Assembly: GCA_027627225.1 (NCBI GenBank)
Contig: CM051029.1
Coordinates: 23,455,851-23,519,850 of the forward strand
Length of the DNA stretch: 64,000 bases
Reading direction: 5' to 3'
Origin: Congeria kusceri
Lineage: Eukaryota > Mollusca > Bivalvia > Myida > Dreissenidae
Positions within the stretch are counted from its first letter, which is position 1; every line of letters begins with the position of its first letter. Below the pieces are notes generated by a model, which worked only from the letters and a program-made list of their open reading frames with translations, ran no database searches and had not been told where the DNA came from. The translations under genes and the position numbers were made by a program. Below are positions 1-12,800 of this stretch, in pieces.

Positions 1-60
1 TATCTTTTAAGGCGGTTAGTTCAAATTCTGTACAATTTACAATTATCAGTATTTGTAAAG

Positions 61-249
61 AAAAATAACACAATAAAATAACATTTAATAATTTGTTTAA
101 TTCAGTTGTGATGTTAAATGATACATGTATGTTATATGCACAACTCTGTGAGTACAAAATAACAGAATAAAATAACATTTAATAATTTGTTTAATTCAGT
201 TGTGATGTTAAATGATACATGTATGTTATATGCACAACTCTGTGAGTAC
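61..249. repeat. Two-copy 94-bp direct repeat
   Basis: The block beginning ATAAAATAACATTTAATAAT occurs at about 72 and again at about 166 and is nearly identical through the tail CAACTCTGTGAGTAC. It is a recent local duplication with no coding content. Confidence 0.9.
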
Positions 250-617
250 ATCTCTTACTATTTGATTTACAGCTACATGTACAATATTAATAACAGTTAA
301 AGGAATATGAATATCACCATGTAAACTTTGGACATACAGACATCAGCTGCTTTTTTTTATATTTCATATTTGTTTGTATCATTGGGAATGTCACAATATG
401 GGAATGTGACACAAGTTCAGTATGGATATCATACAAGGCTTACAAGCCCACTGGGGATAAAACCATTGCCTAGGATGTTCTTACAAAACATTAGTTTTGG
501 CACAAAAAACATATTATGAATGTCTCAAAACCTAATATGTAACGCTCTCACATATTGGGAATTAAGAGAAATTACGATTAGTCGAAACTGTAAGTTACTT
601 TATCGTGGAAACACAAA

Positions 618-911
618 GTGGACATGTTCATAGAACTGAAATACACGTTCCTTCCACGAAGCAGCCTATCGGACCTATTTTGGGACATACACAATGAGCT
701 GATTGAAGATCTTTATTTAGACGGGCTGTACATTCAGTCGAACTTTTCTATACATAGCCAATATCGTACTGAGCTCGCCCTAAATACCCGGCCAGAATAC
801 ACCCCACTCAAGGCTGCCGATATGTACAGTATTGAGTACACTGTTGAAGTCCCGTCGTCTGGTTTAAAATCGTCGGCAGTTGTTCAAAGTGTCGCAACTT
901 TTTTTTTCTAG
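618..911 (+). CDS. Unrecognised 97-codon reading frame, possible exon
   Basis: I do not recognise this protein. The frame begins MDMFIELKYTFLPRSSLSDL and its composition is more protein-like than most frames here (even use of residues, no low complexity until the last FFF). No membrane segment or signal peptide is seen. It could be an exon, an old transposon fragment or chance. The rest of 250-1250 shows nothing else. Confidence 0.15.
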   Translation: MDMFIELKYTFLPRSSLSDLFWDIHNELIEDLYLDGLYIQSNFSIHSQYRTELALNTRPEYTPLKAADMYSIEYTVEVPSSGLKSSAVVQSVATFFF

Positions 912-1257
912 ATGCCTGTCAAAATGCGGTTTGAATACAATTTGATTAATGTGCCAATGAAAAAAAAATCAAATAGCTCTACATATTTATAATTCATTGC
1001 AATGATATTGCACTGAATCAATAAACAAGCCTTTAAGTAGCGCATTTTCAAAAAATGAAGGACTGTATTTTCTGAAATCTGTACTCTGAATATGCGCATA
1101 TTTTATATACTGCGTTGTTTGCGTGACATGCTTACTGCCAATACATGTACCGTTTACATAATGCGTCATAGCAAACTTGTATATTTACAGGGGTAGTGTA
1201 CATACAATCTGCATTCAATGTTATCTTAAATAGTCCAAACACTGTTATCAAGTTTAA

Positions 1258-1440
1258 GTGGCATCATTTAGGAAGAGCTGTTTAGGTGTAAGGAATATGC
1301 TCTCCACCCGGCGGTCAGGGGTTCGTGACCCCTACTCGGGGAATATTCAAGTGAGATTCTTCTCAAAGAAATCAAGTACTGGTTCTACCCAGGAAACGAA
1401 ATTGTCTAAAAAGTATCAGGCTTTCGACATAATCATGATA
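1258..1440 (+). mobile_element. tRNA-derived SINE fragment (probable)
   Basis: Contains GGGGTTCGTGACCCCTACTC, a degenerate pol III B-box and T-arm resembling the block at 46740-46765 in reverse, then a segment containing AAGTACTGGTTCTACCCAGG that looks like a conserved SINE body. No clear A-box and no tail repeat, so probably an old or truncated copy. Confidence 0.4.
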
Positions 1441-1459
1441 AAATTACACAAAACTTAAA

Positions 1460-3205
1460 GCGACACTATAAGAATAATTAGACGATATTTTATGAGTTCA
1501 CTGGCGTGCACTGCCAAATGAACTGTGTGGAAAACCTGGACTCTCCAACCGTCATCAGATCAGGGGCAGTTTTCAGCAGGCATTCTAGACACTATCTTAG
1601 ACATTTTTACTAAAGAGTAAAAGTTAAATTAGTTCAATCAATATAAATCAATATATGTATGTGTTGTTCATATTCGAAAAATAAATTTTTATAACTGCAT
1701 GATGTCATTTTACTATGTAAAATAATGCTGCACTGTTTCTATATTAATGTTCAGGAAAGATCATTTTTAGTTTTAAGAATAATGAACTACTCCAATAACG
1801 AACTACTCATTGTATTTCTCCCTACTTTCAATATCTTGGTAGACATATATAGTTGTATGCAAACTACTTAATGCAAACGCAATAATTTGCATAACATTCT
1901 ACGTGTTGACTGCTCCTGAACGGACCGAAATAGCCGATATAGCTATTACATTTGGAGGTGTCTATTGTTAGTGCTTCGTATCCTGCAAAGGTAAAAGTAG
2001 GTAACGCGATTCAATCCTCGAAATCGCCCTAAATACCGTTGGCTCCCGTCAACAGCCAAAAAAGGACACGAAGCGGATGCATAATCCGGATAAGGCACAG
2101 ATGTGCTCCTATTTTAATACTCAGACAAACCAAAATATATTCAAGCGCTTCCGTTGAAAGTGAGAAGATTATGTTAAGAACTGTTTCCTCCTCACTAAAA
2201 TTTCTTGAAATAATTTAATTAAAATTAAAACACGAAAACGACTCAAAACGGATGCATCACTCTGATACGGGACACTTGTTGTAAACTTTTAATATTCAGA
2301 CGAATGGAAAAGTCGCTAAACAGCTTAAGATATGTGTATGTCACTTATACTAAGAAATCCCCTACATTTAAAAGAAATTGCGTATTATTTGAAAGCTATA
2401 TATTTTCTTTTATTTTCATGTTTATGTTTTATGCATTGTCCATATTAAGCAAATTGCTGATCTGCAGATCTACAAATTGGATACTAGTATTCTATAATGC
2501 TTTACATCTAGTTATTTATAGTAACGGAAGCGGTTAATTCCACAATCACTGTCTTTCCCTACCCATCTTTCTCCCTACCTGTCTCGCGCTACACAAACCC
2601 TATCTCGCTTTACACACATGTAAAAGAATTGTTGCAGAAGACATTCTACATGTTAGGTGCTATCACTGATTTATATTCCGTAGATGTCCACACGAACCGA
2701 AGGTGCCTTATTTATTTGGAACAGGGATGTATCCCTTCATCTCTAATTAATTCGATTAATCTGTTGAGTGCATTATGGCTGCAATTTAAAGCTACTGAAT
2801 TCTTTAAAAGTCTTTGATATACTGATGACTTATTTTCTGTTGGGACAAACGGATAACCCGGAAGAAACCTGATCCAGGGTAGACTGGCATTATATTTGGC
2901 GAAAGAAACACGTAGAGTCTGTCTGTGAGTGTATACTTTGTTTTCAGAAGGCATTGCACGGTAGAAATACTCTGGTTTTGCTCGTCCTTTATGCGAATTG
3001 CTGCACGTGTCCCGAACATTCATTGCCCAGTTGTACAAAGTTATCTACCTATGTTGTAACATAGCACATGGAATACAATAATTATTTTCATTTATACATT
3101 TATCGGCGGAATAATTAATAAATTGATATTTTATTATTTGCAGTCACAATGTACATTCAAAATGCATCAACATCATTTGCTTCCAAATATCACATTAAGA
3201 TGTCA
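1460..3205. other. No gene seen; diverged direct repeat
   Basis: AT-rich sequence with only short chance frames. Two diverged copies of a block lie around 2060-2130 and 2230-2305, both with ACGGATGCAT/GCGGATGCAT followed by a TTTTAATACTCAGAC-like stretch. This lies 3' of the second TNF-domain half. Confidence 0.4.
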
Positions 3206-3420
3206 TTTATTTTACGTACAACTTCAGAATAATGAAATATCACAACGCTCCTTGTTTGACACGATTGTGAAATAAAACACCGACCACCAATTCTAACTTA
3301 CACAACACAACGAGTACAATATTTAATTAAACACGTTATTAGTTTTAGTGGTCATTCATGTCCCAACACATTGTACAAGGCAACACACATATGTACAGAG
3401 AAAGATGTATGGTCAGTCCC

Positions 3421-3596
3421 TTACTGGGCCCCATCTGCCGGCGTCCGTAGCAGCATTGCGCCCAGGTACAGTTCCGTGTCCTTGACGCCGATGTTCGTCT
3501 GGGGATCGAGCATCTGTACCTCCACTGTGTCGTTCACCTGCAGAATCATAGTGCCGCCTAGAACGCATGGCTGTTGGATGAACTGCTCGTACAGGG
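3421..3596 (-). CDS. Second TNF-domain C-terminal half, exon 7C (terminal)
   Basis: 176 bp, phase 1 in, ending in TAA. It encodes the final strands, including GGTMILQVNDTVEVQML and KDTELYLGAMLL, which line up with NGVLHLKEGDDVHLESL and EMTYFGAFAYKL of exon 7A. Joined to 7B it gives 92 residues. An AATAAA lies at 3211-3206. The intact frame over two exons argues for selection. Confidence 0.68.
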
Positions 3597-4404
3597 CTGG
3601 GCGAATTTAAAAGAGAACATTATTTTTAAGGACGTACCTGTAGCACACCTGACAGTTGTATAATCTGCTTGTACAATGTTTTGGCGTTAGGAATATTGAC
3701 CAATACGTATTTATGGCAATGGAAATCTGCGACTGCCCCTTTGCTCATTGGTGCGGTTTCGAACCATGCACCAATAACTTTACAGTTACAATTGTGACAG
3801 GTCATGTGGACAGTGTGATGCACAGACAACATTCACCTATCAATAACGTTGTTGTAAATAGCATGTGATTTTAAAACAGCACAATAAGGTGAACATGGCA
3901 AAATTCAGACTCTACTATAAAACTTTGTATCTTATGGCCTGTCCCAGCAATTGTTTACATAAGTATATATCCTACGCCAGAGAATTTGGTCTTCTGGATA
4001 TTGTTGTTGCAAAAACGCTGATCCTCCAAGTAAAACTGTTCACAAACACTAGCTTTATTTACTGCCGAATGTCGTGCCGATGCAGATTAAATCCGACTAT
4101 TTACCGTTAACATTCGGCGAGCTGCACGATATTCTACATAAAGCACGAGGAACTTCGGCTAGTTTCGTAGTGTTGAAATGTAAACACCAAACTGAACAAA
4201 CTGTTCCAATTTATTTCTTTTATGAAAATGTGCATAAGTTGTCAGCACATAATGCATTGTTTGATATGTTGGTTATCTGAACATCAAACTCGTAATGTTT
4301 AGTGAAACGTGTATCACCTTGTTAGTGCCTTTAATATCGATAATATGGATTAGCGAATATATGTAGAATTATGATATATGTATGTGAGGTGTATGTAGAC
4401 CCAC

Positions 4405-4507
4405 CTTGGTCATGCGGTGGGCAGGTCAGACTGCCCAGTAGCTCAAAGCCGCTGGGACTTCTGTGTAGGAGGACAATGCCTTTGTTCCGCCCTGTTCTAA
4501 ACTGGGC
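4405..4507 (-). CDS. Second TNF-domain C-terminal half, exon 7B
   Basis: 103 bp after an ATTTACAG acceptor in phase 0, ending in phase 1 at a GTGGGT donor. It encodes AQFRTGRNKGIVLLHRSPSG and a further 14 residues. Position and phase match exon 7A, so exon 6 could splice here. I found no matching upstream TNF exons between 4510 and 6550. It is therefore either an alternative 3' exon of the gene above or the remnant of a neighbouring paralogue. Confidence 0.65.
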
Positions 4508-5564
4508 CTGTAAATGCATAAACATAGATGTAGTTAGTCATCTTTGTGTCGAATGACATTCTCCGACTTTTAACATTCGTGCCGACAAGTCTCAAGGAAG
4601 CGAAAATACTTAGTGGTACGCTTTGGTGACATTTCATTCATCGCTGACTTTTTTAATTTTCGCAATTGGCACCATAACGGAAGATGCGTTGCGACAATTT
4701 GTACACATAACACGAACGTAATAGTCGCAGTCATTCTCCAGTGTGTTATTGACAACAAGACTGTCAACTTACTGCTTGACCTTAACCATTCTAGTTAATA
4801 TAAGGCAGTTTTAACAAACCATTCTACACAGTATTGTGTGTCTAAAATGCCACACACGGATTTTTATAGTGTCCTTAAAACATTAATGCTTTCTGTGTAG
4901 TATATCTGTAATGTGTCACACACATAATGTCCTAGATACATTTTAGATTCGTTCATTTTTCCTTAGACAGAACACGAATTGCTGGATATTTGATATGTTT
5001 TGCTGCCCTAGATAGACCACGGTGTGCTTAAATATTTCAGGTATTCCTGCATCCAACTCAGTTTGCTTGGACAGTTTCCCTCGTGCTTCCCTAGTCAGTG
5101 CACAGTTTGCTTGGATATGTAAGATATTCGTGTCGGTGGCCTTTACCATGCAGAGAATTATCGTATTCAGTTTGATAACATGAAAACTATTTTCATTAAT
5201 GATGAAACGCATGATGAAACAAAACAATGTAAGGCAATGATTACATTTTATTGTAATAAAACAACCAAGAATTGATGTAGAAATGAACAAAGCATAATAA
5301 AAGTAATATGTACAAATCAAATTCACAATATATGGTCAAACAACCTGTTGAGCATACACAATTATATATACAATAGCAGACATGGCCCCGGCATGTATGC
5401 AGCATGGCATAAAATGCTACGTAATTTCCGTCATACACAACACAGCAACAATACCAATATTTGGCCCGATGACTTTTAAATAAAACAGTGTTGTCAAATC
5501 AGGTTGTACAGAAGAATGTTTTATTCAAGATGGTAAAATGAGGAACAGTCAGCGGCTTTGTAAT

Positions 5565-5660
5565 TGCCTTCTACATGTTGCCCATGTGGCTATGTTGCCC
5601 ATGCTGTTGCCCATGTTGCTATGTTGCCCATGTGTCTATGTTGCCCATGTTGCTTGCCTT
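5565..5660. repeat. Short TTGCCCATG tandem repeat
   Basis: Irregular array of TATGTTGCCCATGTGGC-type units. It is followed at about 5769-5825 by two exact copies of a 28-bp unit containing ATCACCGTCTGGATCCAG. Confidence 0.8.
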
Positions 5661-6144
5661 GTATGTGTGTTAATTAGCAACTGTATACAAAAGTTTTGAA
5701 CAGATTTGCTTGAACATTTTCTGGGAATGTTAGAAATGGACCAATGAACAAATTATTATACTTTGGTCGTGATTTAGATCACCGTCTGGATCCAGTAAGA
5801 TTTAGATCACCGTCTGGATCCAGTATGTTTTTTAAGGATTCTTTATTATTGTGAGACATGCAAGGGAGGTAACCTGAAATTAGACTTCAAGTAGGGTTAA
5901 CTGTCTCGGCGGAGGACGAATTAACGCTTTTTGTATGAAATTGATATGGTTTAATGTTCCTGTGGAAATTAATTACCCAGTGTGCTATGTAAAACGTAGA
6001 AAGTATTTGTAAGTATGATTTCAAAAGTAGTAGATAACTATCAGATAGCTGCCCTATAGTTCGCAATAATCAACATATATATGATATAATGATTTATAAT
6101 GTTTAACAATCTATTAAATAAATAAACGGATAACAAAACAACAA

Positions 6145-6145
<1 letters not shown>

Positions 6146-6226
<81 letters not shown>

Positions 6227-6228
6227 CG
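6146..6228. repeat. (TG)n microsatellite
   Basis: About 80 bp of nearly pure TG with a few C interruptions, just 3' of the TNF-like isoform A stop. Confidence 0.97.
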
Positions 6229-6554
6229 TAGTATAAATGTAGAATGAATGTTAAAACACGTAACGTGTTTTAATGCAGTGAGATCCAAATGATGCTGTGG
6301 AGAAGACATACTGATCACATGCATTACAACTAACTACTTTTGGCAAACATATGCGGAATAATGTGATTGCATTTTTATTTTTGGAAATGGCTTCAAATCT
6401 GACGGAAATGCCTGAACACGTATTTTAAATGCTAATTGTTAGTAACATTCACTAACGACGGAGCCGTTACTACCGTGTAGTTGCTCTTAAATGCAGTGCA
6501 CAGCCCTAACAACACCTGATATGTATACACGTTTGCCTAATCTCCATGCAGATT

Positions 6555-6872
6555 TCAGAGCATGTCCAGCTTATATGCAAATGCACCGAAATATGTCATC
6601 TCCTTTGTAAGGTCCAACAAAGTATGCTTGTAAAGGCTTTCTAAATGTACGTCATCACCCTCCTTCAAATGAAGCACGCCGTTTATATTACAGGCCTCAT
6701 ATGGATGACCCCTGGTGATGGTCCTAGCGGTTTCTGTCCTGGTACTTTCCTGACACCTCAAGGCGTTCTGGTGGCGCGCGTGACCCTCCGTGTATCGCGT
6801 GTGTACCAAGACCACCGCCACATCGCCCGCGTCCCCGTCACTCCTGCCACTTTCATCCACATGGAAGGGCAC
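6555..6872 (-). CDS. TNF-like gene, terminal exon 7A (C-terminal half of TNF homology domain)
   Basis: Acceptor ATGTTACAG, then 105 codons and TGA. It starts VPFHVDESGRSD and ends with a strand containing TYFGAFAYKL. An unspliced exon completes the domain. An AATAAA at 6379-6374 fits a nearby 3' end. Confidence 0.82.
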   Translation of the reverse strand: MPFHVDESGRSDGDAGDVAVVLVHTRYTEGHARHQNALRCQESTRTETARTITRGHPYEACNINGVLHLKEGDDVHLESLYKHTLLDLTKEMTYFGAFAYKLDML

Positions 6873-9800
6873 CTGTAACATGAAAGTTTAAGGAGTTCAG
6901 GAGAAGCGTTCAATGTTAGCTGGACATTCACCGCGTCCGCTGGGATGACCAACGTGTATGTATATCTACATTTATTTATTCGTGCAAGGGATATATGCAT
7001 GTGTATCCTCTGCTAGAGACAGTCTAATGTCAAAACATTTTCGGGTAATTACTAACCATATGTTCAGTAAGGCATAATGTTTGATAGCAGTAACTTTTTG
7101 TTGTGCTCAAGGATTAACTGGGAGAGGCTTTGGTATAAATAAAATACAAATAATTCTTCTAATTTCTGCCAATGCCTATTTTATGTTCGAATGGTCACTA
7201 AATGGCGGCATGTTGTGTGAACAGGTCCGATAACAAAGATTTGAATACCTATATAAAGCAATACACAGACGCACATTTATTGCATGTTTACAATGCAGAC
7301 CCAGGTACCTGTAGTCAGACCTTCGATTTCATGTTCGAGTGTTATGATGAGATAAGAAAAACTAAGTTTCGTTTAAATTATTTACAATTGTACAACACAT
7401 AAACTAACGATGTAGAATGGCTGATGAAAGTGGACAGCGGTATACTTACATGTGCGTATATATGGTAGAGGCCCGAGTATCTCGCCTTGAACAGGCCGGT
7501 GCTGGGAGCAAAGTCGAAGAGGCGCTGGTTGTCAGGAGTAGTAGGGGCGAACATCTTAAGTGTGGTAGGGGCCTCTGAAATGGAACAGCACTTATAAGAA
7601 CTCTCAACACAAGGGTGTACTGGTGTGTATTAATGAATTTGTGTATTTATTTATGCAATTTATTTTATTTATGCATTAATTGATGTATTTATTTATTATA
7701 CTGGTATATATACTTACCATAAAACGACATATTTTATCGATAGTGTTTTTATTAATACATCATTGGAAGCCTTTGCAATGGACAGTAAAGTGCAATGAAC
7801 TCCTGAATAGGTAATGTATTTGGCAGTCAAATCTTGTCCATCGGTCAAGTATGTGTATATGCAAGTGATTGAATGTCATAAATTGATTGATTGAACAAGC
7901 AATAAATCTAGTGTATCTTAATGCAATAATGTTCCATAACTTTGTGAAGGCCACATGAACGTTGAATACCTCTATTTTAAATGTGTTGATTCTAATGATT
8001 AGTTGAATGCCTTACATTTCGAGATTTGTGTATGTATGTATACATAAAATTCACAACACGTTTGAGATATGACAAATGTAATTATGTCGGTATGCTGCAT
8101 TATTTGGTAGGTGTTCATAAATGCTGACCTTGAATCCTCAAAGACCTGTTTCTGTACAGTGTTCCCTTCCACTCTGGCATCTCCAGGCTTCGATCTGGAA
8201 CAACAGGCACGCTTGCAATAAATATACAGTTTCGATGCAGTAACAATACATATATTTTATTTTGATGGATATAAATTTTATTTATTTATTTATTTATTTT
8301 TGCAGTATTTTATTGATTTATTCATTCATAAATATGTATTGATATATTTATTGATGTATTCATGATTCTATTAAACTACAATTATAATTACGTCATAATT
8401 ATTGATTTTAAGAAATCCTATTTTATTATTAATCATGTTTTGATTTATTCACAAACACAAAGCACGACAACCACACCGTGTTAAAGCACACATGAAAAGC
8501 TGTGTAAGCACACTGGGTTATATGTGGGTTAGAATATGTTACATGAGCTAGGCTAGGTGAAACGATGATCGAGATCTTTGTATAAAATAATCTGGGAATA
8601 GTTGGACCATGTCTGTGTATTACAACACGTAGTAATTCGTATTCTGGCAAGTTTTGCTTTTTTCTATTACAAAATGTATTGCTCGCAAACCCGTTAATAT
8701 GCAGTAGATATTAGTATTGCAGTAATTTGCCAGTATTTATATTTTATTGGTCTAAATAATAAACGTTAGGCTATCTTTTTGCGATTTTATATCTATCATA
8801 TTTCACGTATTGTTCATGTTGGCAAAAGAGTTACACGTATATACTTCAGTCATCATCATTTGCAATTATATTTGTTATTGACAATATTCAACTATACAAG
8901 GTGTACATTCAATTTTAATTCTTCAATAATAATAATAATAATATACGTTTTATTATTTTAGTCACTTTGTGTCTACGTTTACCGAAAAACAATGTACGCA
9001 ACATTAGTAATTCAGTCTAAACAATTCATAATGTCCGAAGGGACGAATACATGTATACGAATATATTCCAGAGTACATGTACAAGCAATGCCCAAGCTCC
9101 AAAACCATGTACTATTATAGTGATGACATGATGGTTCTAAACAATTTATATTATCCGAGACAGAGTATATTCAATTAACATATTAGCGATGGAATGATGG
9201 TTATAGGTGTTGAAAATAAAAGGATGGGTATTGAACAAAGCAATGTATTCTCCGACTATGAGCTACTATCTTATAGGAGTATACATACGCTCATTTTCGT
9301 TTTGTTCTGCAATTCCAGTAGTAAATAATTAATTAAAAAAGAAAATGCAAAATTTCTATATGAAGTATCTGATGTTTGGACTATCTGTGATTGTTTTGTC
9401 TAAATGTTACAGTGCAACTACTTTTCTTTAAACCTCCTCTTACTTGTCGTCAGTGTTTCTCTATTTCAATATTGAATGTTTAGTGAATACATCACTGTTT
9501 GATTGTAGTTTATTTACACACTGCACTATTTCTACTAAATAAGTCATTATGGTGAAACAGTTTTGTTTGCTGTTAAATACAGCATATTCACATATACAAG
9601 TGTATAACAACAATTTATACGTAAATACAAAAAAAAACAATATTATTGTTGTCGATTTACATTCATTAATGATACGGCATACTAAAATCTTAACATAATT
9701 ATATTGTACACATGTATACGGACATTTATCTGCAACCTTAATATATTTTGAGATCCATGATGTCAAGTGAGTGTTCAATGTCCAATTATTATGTTGTACT

Positions 9801-12800
9801 TACTGAAAGGATTCCCAGCCTCGAATTTGCCAATCTCTCTCAGTATGAAATCTTCATCCACGACAGTCATGTAGTGGTCAACTCCTATCAACTGAAAACA
9901 GTAACACATAAATTGTAATTTTCTAAATACAAATTATATATCGTACTTTTTGCTTCGCTAAGATATTAAATTTTCATGCAATATAAAAGAAAAAAATATA
10001 TATGTTTTAAAACTGAAGTTATTTATTTTGACATTTAAGCATGCAATGTAACTTACATGTTTACTGTCTGCATTGGATCCCTGTATATGTTCTACCGCCT
10101 TCTCGACTGTTTTGTTTATCAAACCTACAAATACAGATACGATATGTTGTATCCCTGCTATGTCTACAAATACTTTGTGATACTAACTCCAGACGACAGA
10201 ACCATATGCTACACTCATCTCGCACTATGCAGCTAGAAAAGTTTTAATATAACACTTATCTAAGAACAGTTATAATGTATTTGATATAAATCGTTTGATT
10301 CATTTATTTATTGTGTGTGACAGGCCATCTGTTATTAATATGCACATATTACCATAAACCTAAACAGATTATGACCAGACACTGCAAAGTGTGTTCTGCC
10401 TTAACTGATATGACCATGCACTGAGCGGACACTAAGGATGCGATCTGATGTCCGTACCTGGAAGCTGTGCAGTCACTGCCTCTTCGATCATGGGTCCGAG
10501 TTCCTTTTGTATCTTCCGGCAACCTGAAATTAATATATAATAAATATTTAATTATTTATTTACATAATTAACACTTTAATTCAAATATTAATATCCATTG
10601 AAAATTTCTACAAGAATTCCTTAACTAGAAATTTCACAGTTAATTATATCGTTCAGTTGACTTGAACATGCACGCGTTGTACGCAAATCAGACCATGGTT
10701 TGGACAAGAAACGTATTTCTTTACGATTGTTACTACGATATGTTATTGTGATAAAACAATAAAAAAAAAACCTACCCCATTTTGAATTCCAGGAGCTTTT
10801 TTTACAACTTACTTTTGTCTTGCTTGTTCTTCTTATTTCGATTCTTGTCGCGCTCTGTTTTATCCTTTCTCGGTCGCTTTCCCAGGCCTGGTGTACTCGT
10901 TTTGATCTTGTCTTCAGGAGCCGTCCTCTTTCTTTTAGGTATGCTCTCGTCTTCAGCGGTCAGCTGCAACGTGATATAAACAGTGTGTATTGCAAGTATA
11001 AGTCAGTACCATACCTGTAAAGCCTTGCTTGGCTAGGACAGACTTACTATCAACCTATCTAAATTGCAAGATCTTCCTGTTGAATGCATAGCTTACTTTG
11101 TGATGATTTTGATAAGTGTTGTCATTTGTTTTGATTATATGTTTAATCTCTTGTTTATGATGTGTTAAATCAAATAGTGAAAAGCCACAATCTAAGCTCA
11201 TAACATATTGATGTTATAAACCATCCTAATACTCTCAAGACATAACATATTGATGTTATAAACCATCCTAATACTCTCAAGACATAACATATTGATGTTA
11301 TAAGCCATCCTAATACTCTCAAGACATAACATATTGATGTTATAAACCATCCAAATACTCTCAAGACATAACATATTGATGTTATAAACCATCCTAATAC
11401 TCTCAAGACATAACATATTGATGTTATAAACCATCCTAATACTCTCAAGACAACCAACTGAGATGTTCATTTGGCTGTACTGCAGTGGTATTCCGTATTC
11501 CGTCAGTGGTTCTACAATTATCAAGTCATGTTATCTTATTGTTTAAATATGTTTCATTTTGGTTCGGTTGGTTATGCAGTGGCTGACTACGATCTGAAAC
11601 CAGTATACAGCCGTCGACTCCACTCAACTTGTCTCAAGAGCCTTATAAGGAGCAGCAATTAGAAAAAGGAAACAGTCACTTGACACTCCACTTCAAACCA
11701 TTGTAATCGACCATATAAAGTATCCTCCTGGTTTATCAAGTAACTGGTGCATTTATTGCTGTAATGCATGGAGGAAAATATTGTCCAAAGACGATGGACC
11801 TGAGTTAGGCAGCAACCAAAAGTAATTTCCTCTTACAAGAGCTTCCCATTCGCACTTAAACTTAATATGATTGGGCGACCCCTGCGGCACAGTTTACGCA
11901 TGTGAAACCTGCGCATTATGGTCACTTACAATTGTGACCTATTCGAATTGTTTTTCGGTTTCTCAATGATAAGGGATTCGAATTTACATGTTCAGGAACT
12001 GACTATCTTAGAAAAGCAACTGATCTTTAAACCGCTGTTACGGTTTTTAACATCGGGGGATTATATTAAGTTATTGGGTTATCCAATTAGGGCTAAGCGG
12101 CATGCAGTTTTCTTAATGCTTCCTCTTTCAGTTTCTGTACCAAAATACCTCTGTCTTACTTTTCTATACAATAACATCACTACGTCAGGTCATAACAATC
12201 GAGGTCAAGATCGTATGTCTAATACCATTCTGACAGTCGTTTATATCCTGTTAAATTTGATACTGGTTGCCTACTATTGTTTCAAGGTCAGATATATTTA
12301 CAGGCTGAAAGGGGGGTTTAGGCGTCCAAAATAATGTACGGTGGTTAAGGCGTCAAAAATAATGTTGTTACATTTTGTTTTTAGAGCTACTTAAATGTTA
12401 AAACTAAAATGAGCTTGGACAAAAGCCGTTTTCGAAAAATGTTTTCTTCATTAATGCTCCACGTGTGCAGTTTTGAAAACAACACACTGGTATGTTAGTT
12501 TGAAATGGTCTCTTCATGGAAATTTATAGTTAAACAGTGAATCCATGGTTTCACTAAATATTAAATAAGCATAAAATACGATAATACTTATGAAATACGG
12601 GTTGAAAGAACAATTTTACTAACGGAGTACATGTATTATGTCCATGTTTAGTCTGAAATTCATGAATGTATACGGAGTGATTGTTATTACAGACAATCAA
12701 ATAAATTATGATACCATGTACATAAAATAGTTTCTGGCACACGGCCACATATATTATCTAGTCGTAATGTGATACATGTACACAAGTGAACTGTAACATT

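Noticed and set aside
4943..5326. 127-codon minus frame as a possible upstream exon of the second TNF cassette
   Set aside because: Sequence shows no TNF strands and no splice sites in suitable phase; low-complexity hydrophobic start.
11170..11524. Frames with repeated VLGWFITSICY in TNF intron 1
   Set aside because: 42-bp minisatellite.
11918..12334. 138-codon plus-strand frame inside TNF intron 1 with a hydrophobic stretch near its end
   Set aside because: No family resemblance, no splice or promoter support; AT-rich chance frame is likelier.
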